A DNA stretch of 64,000 bases, from contig NZ_QNQU01000015.1 in NCBI RefSeq assembly GCF_003315595.1, positions 1 through 64,000 of the forward strand, given 5' to 3'. Positions 26,819-32,534 of the stretch are shown here, piece after piece. Numbering within the stretch: the stretch's first letter is position 1; the number at the start of each line of letters is the position of its first letter. This stretch comes from Pedobacter miscanthi (lineage in GTDB: Bacteria; Bacteroidota; Bacteroidia; Sphingobacteriales; Sphingobacteriaceae). The translations under genes and the position numbers were made by a program. The notes under the pieces were generated by a model. The model was not told where the DNA came from. It saw only the letters and a list, made by a program, of their open reading frames with translations, and ran no database searches.

Positions 26819-26843
26819 GCCCGGTAAATGTGCCGTAATTTTG
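26817..26843 (+). promoter_or_regulatory. Promoter of the SMR exporter gene
   Basis: A TTG at 26817-26819 and a TAATTTTG box at 26836-26843 match the Bacteroidota -33/-7 consensus with a slightly short 16-base spacer. Transcription would start near 26849, about 11 bases ahead of the ATG. Confidence 0.5.
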
Positions 26844-26859
26844 CGGAAACACATTTATC

Positions 26860-27180
26860 ATGAACTGGATTATCTTAATTATTGCCGGCCTTTTTGAAGT
26901 TGGCTTTACTACCTGCCTTAAATTATCGAACAATTTCTCGAACATAAAATGGAGTGCGGCATTTTTTGTATGCATCGGTTTAAGCTTTCTGTTATTAAAC
27001 AAAGCTACCCAAACCCTGCCGATGGGCACAGCCTATGCGGTTTGGACGGGGATTGGTGCCGTTGGGACAGTAATTATCGGCATTGCCTATTTTAACGAGC
27101 CGGCAACCTTTTGGCGGATATTTTTTATCTGCACGCTTATCGGATCAATTGCAGGTTTAAAGTTTTTTGCTTCGCATTAG
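26860..27180 (+). CDS. SMR family exporter, SugE/Gdx subtype
   Basis: A 106-residue four-helix membrane protein of the small multidrug resistance family, which works as an antiparallel dimer. The essential Glu is at position 13 in AGLFEVGFTT. The motif AYAVWTGIGAVGTVIIG is the SugE/Gdx signature, as opposed to the EmrE type, so a guanidinium-like or quaternary ammonium substrate is more likely than a broad drug spectrum. No guanidine riboswitch is visible upstream. It is probably controlled by the preceding Crp/Fnr gene. Confidence 0.9.
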   Translation: MNWIILIIAGLFEVGFTTCLKLSNNFSNIKWSAAFFVCIGLSFLLLNKATQTLPMGTAYAVWTGIGAVGTVIIGIAYFNEPATFWRIFFICTLIGSIAGLKFFASH

Positions 27181-27597
27181 TGCGGCCACCTTCCGAAGTT
27201 TACCGTGGCCAGCGCGTTTGCAAAACTTCGGAAGTTTAAGGGGCAAAAATATTTTTGAGCACAATACCTGTGCAAACAACAAAATCGGCTCCCGTGTTCC
27301 GCTTTTACCCTTCTCCCGATGCCCGGGATGCAGGGTAATGCTTCACCCGACCGCCTGCAAGGGGCAGGGGGCTAAATGGCCAAAACAGCATTTCATTTTT
27401 GCAGTTTGCAGGGCGCAGAAACGATGTTCGTAAACCTGATGGCAGCGGCAGCCCCGAAGTATGAGGGCTACAGCGAACAGCAGGACCACAGTCTGCCAAG
27501 AAAAACAGCCCCATCATTTCCAAAAAACAATAAAATTTAATTAAACCTTCATTCCTAGATTCTTCGGAAACTACCATTATCAGAGTTAAAAAAGTAG

Positions 27598-27681
27598 CGT
27601 CATTTCGAGCGGAGTTCAACGCAGTCGAGAAACCTATCCAGATAGATCTCTCCATTTCGCTGCGCTTCAGTCGAGATGACG
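27598..27681. repeat. Interspersed cgtcat/atgacg repeat, copy 1
   Basis: An 84-base element with inverted ends CGTCATTTCGA and TCGAGATGACG and inner words agtcgagaaa, agatagatctctcc and cgcttcag. Copies lie at 28822-28905, 32064-32172, 42531-42650 and a half copy at 39541-39590. Confidence 0.8.
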
Positions 27682-27717
27682 ATCTTTGCGCTTCAACAAT
27701 TAAAATAATGTTTCACG

Positions 27718-27746
27718 TGTAACCTACCGATCTTTGATGTAGTCTT
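27718..27746 (+). promoter_or_regulatory. Possible ECF-type autoregulatory promoter
   Basis: TGTAACC at 27718-27724, 16 bases, then AGTCTT resembles ECF promoters of the AAC ... GTC type. It lies 11 bases before the sigma factor start, where an autoregulated promoter would be expected. Confidence 0.35.
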
Positions 27747-27756
27747 ACAGCTAAAC

Positions 27757-28338
27757 ATGGAGCAAAACCTTACCGATTTAGCACTGATACAAAACGTATT
27801 GAACGGGCAAACCGATCAGTATGCACTGTTGGTTAAACGCCACCAGCGCTTTGTATTTACGCTTGCTTTAAGGTTTGCAAAAAACAGGGAAGATGCCGAA
27901 GAAATTGCCCAGGATTGCTTTATAAAGGCATATAAAGCATTGGGTACTTTTAAGCAAACAGCTAAATTTAGTACCTGGCTGTACACTATTACTTATACCA
28001 CGGCCATGACTTTTTTGCGGAAAAGCCGTTTGGATACATCCTCGATACATGATGAAGGCACTCTTTTACAGCTCGAGAACCATACCTCAGGTTTTAATGC
28101 CAATGGATACGAAAAACAGGATAGTCATGCTTTTTTGAATATAGCCATTACCCAGCTTTTGCCGGATGATGCCGCAATTATTACCCTTTTTTACAAAGGC
28201 GAGCAGAGTTTGGAAGAAATTGGCGAAGCCTTGCACATGGAGCCCAATACGATAAAAGTAAAATTGCACCGGGCAAGGCAAAGGCTTAAAGAAAAATTAC
28301 AATATTTGTTAAAAGATGAAGTAAAGGAGTTACTATGA
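27757..28338 (+). CDS. ECF RNA polymerase sigma factor
   Basis: A 193-residue sigma-70 factor of the extracytoplasmic function type. Region 2 is clear (DAEEIAQDCFIKAYKALGTF, then FSTWLYTITYTTAM) and region 4 holds the helix-turn-helix (SLEEIGEALHMEPNTIKVKLHRARQRLKEKL). There is no sigma 3 domain. The 3' end overlaps the next gene by 4 bases (ATGA), and that gene encodes a probable membrane anti-sigma factor. The signal is unknown. Confidence 0.94.
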   Translation: MEQNLTDLALIQNVLNGQTDQYALLVKRHQRFVFTLALRFAKNREDAEEIAQDCFIKAYKALGTFKQTAKFSTWLYTITYTTAMTFLRKSRLDTSSIHDEGTLLQLENHTSGFNANGYEKQDSHAFLNIAITQLLPDDAAIITLFYKGEQSLEEIGEALHMEPNTIKVKLHRARQRLKEKLQYLLKDEVKELL

Positions 28339-28814
28339 ATGAAATAGAGCAACAACTTTGGGATTATATAGATGGCAATTTAAACGGATTGGCAAAAAAA
28401 GCCATTGAAGAAAAAATTGAATCTGATCCTGAGATTAAATCGCAGTACGAAGATCTTTTAAACCTTAATTCGGTTTTTGCCGGGCTGGATCTGGATGAAC
28501 CATCGATGTCTTTCGCTAGAAATGTAATGGAAAGTGTGGCTCTGGAGCCTGCACCTGTAGCCATGAAAACACAGGTTGATAAAAAGATTATTTATGGCAT
28601 TGGCGGCTTTTTCATGATTTCATTGTTGGCCTTATTTGGTTATGTACTTTATAATTCGAACATCAGCTTGCCAAAATTCGATTTGGATGCCAATTTAAAC
28701 TTCAATCTGAATAAATATATTACACCAACTGTGCTCTACAGCTTCTTATTTGTTGATTTGGTAATTGGATTGGTGTTTCTAGATCAGTTTTTGAGGAAAA
28801 AGATGTATAAATAA
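28335..28814 (+). CDS. Probable membrane anti-sigma factor
   Basis: A 159-residue protein translated together with the sigma factor. The cytoplasmic N-terminus (1-70) has the short helical pattern EQQLWDYIDGNLNGLAKKAIEEKI, which is frequent in Bacteroidota anti-sigma factors, but it lacks the HxxxCxxC zinc motif of ZAS domains. Two membrane helices follow (about 74-100 and 128-150). The only exposed periplasmic part is a short loop between them. The role is inferred from the overlap and topology. Confidence 0.75.
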   Translation: MNEIEQQLWDYIDGNLNGLAKKAIEEKIESDPEIKSQYEDLLNLNSVFAGLDLDEPSMSFARNVMESVALEPAPVAMKTQVDKKIIYGIGGFFMISLLALFGYVLYNSNISLPKFDLDANLNFNLNKYITPTVLYSFLFVDLVIGLVFLDQFLRKKMYK

Positions 28815-28821
28815 AAATAGT

Positions 28822-28905
28822 CGTCATCTCGACTGAAACGCAGTGGAATGGAGAGATCTGACGTGGTAGATCTCTCGACTACGTTGCACTTCGCTCGAGA
28901 TGACG
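28822..28905. repeat. Interspersed cgtcat/atgacg repeat, copy 2
   Basis: The same length as copy 1 (84 bases), with ends CGTCATCTCGA and TCGAGATGACG. The inner part is in the opposite orientation relative to copy 1. It lies 8 bases after the anti-sigma stop codon. Confidence 0.8.
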
Positions 28906-28925
28906 AATCATTTAAAGCAAATTTT

Positions 28926-28991
28926 AACCTGGTTTTTTAAGAATCTCCAGCCCCTTCCGGCCACTTGCCGAACGGCATCGGTATTAATATG
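28926..28991 (-). pseudogene. Diverged copy of the hydrolase 3' end
   Basis: On the minus strand this stretch still reads as the last 20 or so codons of the alpha/beta hydrolase at 29197-29724, but with indels that break the frame and several substitutions. It is the oldest of three copies. Confidence 0.65.
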
Positions 28992-29054
28992 CCCGCAGAT
29001 TCAAATGATTTACGCTGATTGATTTCGATCTGCGTTTTCCGCGCAATCTGCGGG
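28992..29054. mobile_element. 63-base inverted-repeat element, copy 1
   Basis: The element is bounded by perfect 10-bp inverted repeats, CCCGCAGATT and AATCTGCGGG, and has an additional inner atctgcg. A second copy (29130-29191) is nearly identical in its inner part but has a changed left end. It lies directly after copies of the hydrolase 3' end and has the look of a miniature inverted-repeat element; it has no coding capacity. Confidence 0.6.
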
Positions 29055-29059
29055 AAACC

Positions 29060-29129
29060 TTATCCCAACTGTTTTAAGATCTCCAGTCCTTCCGGCCATT
29101 CTCCAAAGCCCGAATCTGCATTAATATGT
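29060..29129 (-). pseudogene. Recent copy of the hydrolase 3' end
   Basis: On the minus strand this reads as the last 23 codons of the hydrolase, including the stop codon (GFGEWPEGLEILKQLG), with only a Trp to Ser change (ADWG to ADSG). The distance to the real 3' end is 137 bases. Together with the 63-base element it forms one unit of a tandem duplication. Confidence 0.8.
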
Positions 29130-29191
29130 CCGGAGATCTAAATGATTTACGCTGATTGATTTCGATCTGCGTTTTCCGCGCAATCTGCGGG
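29130..29191. mobile_element. Inverted-repeat element, copy 2
   Basis: Inner part and right end (AATCTGCGGG) match copy 1 at 28992-29054 over more than 50 bases. The left end has become CCGGAGATCT. It ends 5 bases before the stop codon of the intact hydrolase gene. Confidence 0.6.
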
Positions 29192-29196
29192 AAACC

Positions 29197-29724
29197 TTAT
29201 CCCAACTGTTTTAAAATCTCCAATCCTTCCGGCCATTCTCCAAAGCCCCAATCTGCGTTAATATGCCCTGCTTCACCAATATTGATGAATTCGCTGCCCC
29301 AATGTTTGGCAAAAAATGCGGCTCTTTCTAAAGTTACCCATTCATCGTTTGTGCTGGATACTACAATGGTTTTAAAGTTTATTTTATCCAAAGGAACGCC
29401 ATCGAATCCGGGCGTCTCGAAAATGTATTTTGGCGCTTCCAAATCACTCGGGGCAACTAATAAGGCACCTTTCACTCGTTTTTGGTAAGTTTTTGCCCAA
29501 TTAGCGATGGCTGTGCAGCCCAAACTATGGCCGATTAAAACCACATTATTCAGATCGTAACCCTTTATTGCGGCTTCGATGGTTTCAATCCAATCTTTAT
29601 TTGCCGGTGCATCCCACTCCTTTTGGTTAATGCGGGTAAAGTTATCTCCTGAATTTTCGAAATGGGTTTGCCAATGGTTTGGTCCAGAATTTCCCAGGCC
29701 GGGAATAATAAAGTAATGGGTCAT
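29197..29724 (-). CDS. RBBP9/YdeN family alpha/beta hydrolase
   Basis: A 175-residue small serine hydrolase. The start IPGLGNSGPNHWQTHFE is the typical RBBP9/YdeN entry, the nucleophile is in VLIGHSLGCTA (Ser about 73), the Asp is in VVSSTNDEWV and the His in GEAGHINADWG. It is expected to hydrolyse esters in the cytoplasm; the substrate is unknown. The gene is notable because its last 23 codons are repeated twice just beyond the stop, with a small inverted-repeat element between the copies. Confidence 0.92.
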   Translation of the reverse strand: MTHYFIIPGLGNSGPNHWQTHFENSGDNFTRINQKEWDAPANKDWIETIEAAIKGYDLNNVVLIGHSLGCTAIANWAKTYQKRVKGALLVAPSDLEAPKYIFETPGFDGVPLDKINFKTIVVSSTNDEWVTLERAAFFAKHWGSEFINIGEAGHINADWGFGEWPEGLEILKQLG

Positions 29725-29768
29725 AAAAATAGTAATGTAGATCTAAAAACAGACTGATTGATAACGAC

Positions 29769-29801
29769 AAAAAACAAAAAAGCCCCGACGGAATCGAGGC
29801 T
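29769..29801 (-). terminator. Terminator of the cold shock gene
   Basis: AGCCCCGA and TCGAGGCT pair around a 5-base loop, with one G-T type pair. On the minus strand the hairpin is followed by a run of T. It lies 22 bases after the cold shock gene stop. Confidence 0.82.
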
Positions 29802-29823
29802 CATTGTAAATATGATAAATAAA

Positions 29824-30015
29824 TTAAATTACTTTCACATTAACGGCGTTTAAGCCTTTTTTACCGTTAGCAACTTCGTACTGTACTTTGTCGTTTTCAC
29901 GGATTTCGTCGATAAGACCTGTTGAATGAACAAAAATTTCGCTGTCGCCATTCGCAGGAACGATAAAGCCAAAACCTTTAGTTACATTGAAGAATTTTAC
30001 TGTGCCTTCTTGCAT
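29824..30015 (-). CDS. Cold shock domain protein (CspA family)
   Basis: A 63-residue single cold-shock domain, an OB fold that binds single-stranded RNA and DNA. RNP1 is KGFGFIVP and RNP2 is EIFVHST. It is shorter than E. coli CspA and lacks the second RNP1 Tyr, as usual in Bacteroidota. A TACCTTGC box on the minus strand about 20 bases upstream of the start could be its -7 element. A perfect 11-bp inverted repeat (30072-30104) lies just upstream. Confidence 0.95.
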   Translation of the reverse strand: MQEGTVKFFNVTKGFGFIVPANGDSEIFVHSTGLIDEIRENDKVQYEVANGKKGLNAVNVKVI

Positions 30016-30071
30016 TGTATTAAATATTAAATTAAGTATGCAAGGTAACTTTTAATTTTTAAAATCAAAAT

Positions 30072-30104
30072 AAAATTTTAACATTTTTTTAACGTTAAAA
30101 TTTT
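30072..30104. repeat. Perfect 11-bp AT-rich inverted repeat
   Basis: AAAATTTTAAC and GTTAAAATTTT enclose 11 bases, between the lipoprotein stop and the cold shock gene. It is probably the terminator of the lipoprotein gene, but lies also within reach of the cold shock promoter. Confidence 0.55.
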
Positions 30105-30119
30105 GTAAACATCAGATTA

Positions 30120-31046
30120 TTAAGGCTTTTTAGTTGCCTTTCCAATCATCGTCAGGGTGATTTCACTATTGTGCGGCACGCCTAATGTGGTACCCGGAGC
30201 TACGTTAAAAAGGTTCCTTACATAGATGTCGGCAATACCCTGGGCCACCTTCTTTTTGGCCTCCGCATTTTCAGGCAGTACATTATAAATGGTTTTAACA
30301 TGTATCCCTCCCTGAAAATCTACCACGGCGGCAACCTGGTAAGCAAAATCTTTATACGCTTTATCGATCCTGATGATATACTGCGGGAACATGTAATCGT
30401 AAGCTTCTGTTCTATTATTGGCACGATCTACCGTACTGATTTTTTCTACCCGAGCAATTTTGCTTTTCGAAATAAACTGCACCGGATCTGTAGCAGCAAA
30501 AGCACTATCGCTATTCAGGTTAACTTTGGCAGAACGTTTTTCGATAAAAGCGGTATCAGCACTGGTTGGTTTCTGCAGCTCTTCGGCTTTGGTCTTCAGT
30601 TTATTTTTAATGTAGTCCTGCGCATAAAAAGTCATGTTTACATCCGAACGTACATCAGACGCAATCACTTTCCCGTCAACCTGTATGCGCTGGAAAACCA
30701 AACTATCTTTACTGATGTGTTTTACCTTGAAAAATTCGGCGGCGAAATTGTATACATTACCATGGTCGTACTGCAGGTAAAAATTCTGCATCCTATGCTT
30801 CTGCGGGCTCCAGGCCGACATGGTATCTTCTTTAACCACCTCAATGATCCACGAGGGTTTCTGCATAAAACCTTCCTGATTAAAAGAGTATCCATCCTTA
30901 AACCGGCGCTTTACTTCAACATACCTGATGCCCTTAACAGGTTCGAAAGTAAAATCCCTCAACGTTGGGTCGCTGGTTTTGGTACCCATTTTACAGGCAC
31001 TGAGCATGAGCATAAAAAAGGAAAGGTATATCGTATTTTTAATCAT
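30120..31046 (-). CDS. Lipoprotein of unknown function
   Basis: A 308-residue predicted lipoprotein: signal peptide MIKNTIYLSFFMLMLSAC with the lipobox Cys at 18. The rest is soluble and beta-rich with no motif I recognise. The protein has an even mix of charged residues and keeps normal codon use, so it is a genuine gene; the 257-codon open frame on the opposite strand is its shadow. It lies 60 bases after the phosphodiester glycosidase-like gene and may be cotranscribed with it. Confidence 0.8.
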   Translation of the reverse strand: MIKNTIYLSFFMLMLSACKMGTKTSDPTLRDFTFEPVKGIRYVEVKRRFKDGYSFNQEGFMQKPSWIIEVVKEDTMSAWSPQKHRMQNFYLQYDHGNVYNFAAEFFKVKHISKDSLVFQRIQVDGKVIASDVRSDVNMTFYAQDYIKNKLKTKAEELQKPTSADTAFIEKRSAKVNLNSDSAFAATDPVQFISKSKIARVEKISTVDRANNRTEAYDYMFPQYIIRIDKAYKDFAYQVAAVVDFQGGIHVKTIYNVLPENAEAKKKVAQGIADIYVRNLFNVAPGTTLGVPHNSEITLTMIGKATKKP

Positions 31047-31105
31047 TTCAACAAAAATCTTCGGCTAAAATAAGTTTTTTTAAGCTTGTTGCTGTTAAAG
31101 GTGTT

Positions 31106-31981
31106 TTATCTTTTGGCCTGTTTCTTCACTAGAATAACATTGGCCACTTTCCGTTGCCCTTCGTGATCCCACTTTTTATTATCAGTTGGATAATTGATTA
31201 CACCACCATCGGGCATGCCGTTTACCCACAGCGTAGTAGAACCACCACCATCAAAATTTATAGCAGAACTACAGCCTAACCAGCGCATGAGCTTGGTAAG
31301 TTCGAACAAACTCATTCCGGCTGAATTATCGTTTCTGCCATCAACAGTTAACAAAATTACCCTTCCATTTGGTTTTATACCCAGGCAGGTACGCGGATGG
31401 CGTAAGCGGTTAAAGGCAGCGGTATCCAGTGTTTCATCAACTTTATTGAAGGTTAATAACGGACCGTTTAATAACACATTCTGTTCGTTTAACTTTGTTT
31501 CCCAATCGGCAGAGCCGTCCCATTTTTTGATGGCAATTTTGCCGTTATCGATTACAAGGGCCGCTTCCTGGTGCCTTGCCCTGTTTCCACTTTTTTCCAG
31601 GCGGTTGGTATTGATGGTTTTTCCGTTAACACGTACAAAATCTACCGATCCACCATTTTTTACGTCAAAGAAATTGCCGTTTACCGCAGCAATTGCCGTA
31701 TCCCTTAATCCAAAATTGCTGGTGGTAATTAATGTTTTTTCTTCAGCACCGATGGCAAATACCGCTTTGCGACCAGTGTTTTTTACTTCTAAATAGGAAA
31801 TATTCTCATTGGCAGCAAAAAGGTTTTTCTGATCAAAATGATGCCTGTACATCACTACCTGTTTAGCTATTTTATTTTTCTGCCATCTGGTTTTTACAAC
31901 CGCTAAAGAATCGGCATTTTGGCCAAAGGCTGATAAGCCCGAAGTAAAAAGTGTAAGCGCAAAGAATAATTTTTTAAGCAT
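31106..31981 (-). CDS. Phosphodiester glycosidase (NAGPA-like) family protein
   Basis: A 291-residue exported protein (signal peptide to FGQNA, about 21) with the NAGPA/DUF2233 fold, whose human member uncovers mannose-6-phosphate by removing GlcNAc. Typical motifs are AAVNGNFFD, HPRTCLGIKPNGRVILLTVDGR and, best conserved, AINFDGGGSTTLWVNG. In bacteria the family acts on cell-surface or exopolysaccharide phosphodiesters, or is uncharacterised. It reaches the periplasm or outside; the substrate is not known. Confidence 0.88.
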   Translation of the reverse strand: MLKKLFFALTLFTSGLSAFGQNADSLAVVKTRWQKNKIAKQVVMYRHHFDQKNLFAANENISYLEVKNTGRKAVFAIGAEEKTLITTSNFGLRDTAIAAVNGNFFDVKNGGSVDFVRVNGKTINTNRLEKSGNRARHQEAALVIDNGKIAIKKWDGSADWETKLNEQNVLLNGPLLTFNKVDETLDTAAFNRLRHPRTCLGIKPNGRVILLTVDGRNDNSAGMSLFELTKLMRWLGCSSAINFDGGGSTTLWVNGMPDGGVINYPTDNKKWDHEGQRKVANVILVKKQAKR

Positions 31982-32063
31982 AATGCAGTTTTGCGCTAAA
32001 ATAAAAAACAGATGTGTGTTTAACTTAAAGCATCAAGAATTATACAAAGGGTTTTAATAACGT

Positions 32064-32172
32064 CGTCATTTCGAGCAGAGTGCAACGGAGTCGAGAACCA
32101 CGCAGGTGCTCAGCGAAGCTAAATCTATCTAGGTAGATCTCGCCATTCCGCTACGCTTCAGTCGAGATGACG
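32064..32172. repeat. Interspersed cgtcat/atgacg repeat, copy 3
   Basis: Ends CGTCATTTCGA and TCGAGATGACG as in copies 1 and 2. It is 25 bases longer, with an extra stretch (acgcaggtgctcagcgaagc) between the agtcgagaa word and the tagatctcgcc word. Confidence 0.78.
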
Positions 32173-32381
32173 AATCGATTTAAAAACCTGCGAGGTTTGG
32201 CCAAATAGGCATTCAAGTATACTCTAATGTTTCAGGTGTTCAATATTTTCTGAAAACGAATGGTTCGGTGTTAATGGCTGCCGGTAGTCCTGCTATCCCT
32301 CCAAGTCCTCGCTCGTACCTCGCTGTGGGCTTTTCGTTCTATCAGGTTTATAAACCAGGGTTCGGCATTTAACTTAAAACA

Positions 32382-32424
32382 AAAAAAGCGAAGCGATCAA
32401 TTTAATGATCTGCTCCGCTTTTTT
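32382..32424. terminator. Terminator of the large metalloprotease gene
   Basis: The arms aaaaaagcgaagcgatca and tgatctgctccgctttttt pair with one bulge and one mismatch. With A-runs on one side and T-runs on the other it can work in both directions. Confidence 0.75.
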
Positions 32425-32534
32425 GAATGATTGAATTTTGAAGGAATGAATTTTGAATGATTGGGTTTTGAATGATTGAATCGGCATTTTGCCATCCATT
32501 CAATCATTCTATAATTTTATCATTCTATAATTAA

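Larger units (their letters stand above)
27181..27756. repeat. Repeat-filled gap between the SMR and sigma factor genes
   Basis: No gene is supported in this 0.58 kb gap. It contains a 12-bp inverted repeat cttccgaagttt/aaacttcggaag (27190-27201 and 27223-27234) right after the SMR gene, a degenerate block of ccctgc/cagggg and gcagcggcagcc words (about 27300-27540) related to the element at 6.5 and 32.3 kb but in opposite orientation, and an 84-base copy of the cgtcat-tcga interspersed repeat (27598-27681). Confidence 0.6.
31982..32534. repeat. Gap with interspersed repeats and a terminator
   Basis: No gene is seen in this 0.55 kb gap. It holds a 109-base copy of the cgtcat-tcga element (32064-32172), half of the aacctgcgaggttt palindrome (about 32184-32199), a partial copy of the degenerate element of the 6.5 kb region (about 32252-32350), a terminator hairpin (32382-32424), and near-tandem tgaatgattgaattttgaa words (32424-32525). 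Confidence 0.65.

Noticed and set aside
27305-27655. 116-codon minus-strand frame in the SMR-sigma gap
   Set aside because: It is made of repeat words (ccctgcaaggggc and cgtcat element) and its protein has no recognisable pattern.
28992-29191. Possible CRISPR array
   Set aside because: Only two repeated elements and three gene-end copies are present, and the spacers are copies of the neighbouring hydrolase gene instead of foreign DNA.
30300-31073. 257-codon plus-strand frame opposite the lipoprotein gene
   Set aside because: The minus-strand frame has a signal peptide with lipobox and normal codon use. The plus frame is an antisense shadow.
31194-31796. 200-codon frame opposite the phosphodiester glycosidase gene
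   Set aside because: The minus strand carries conserved family motifs; the plus frame does not resemble a protein.
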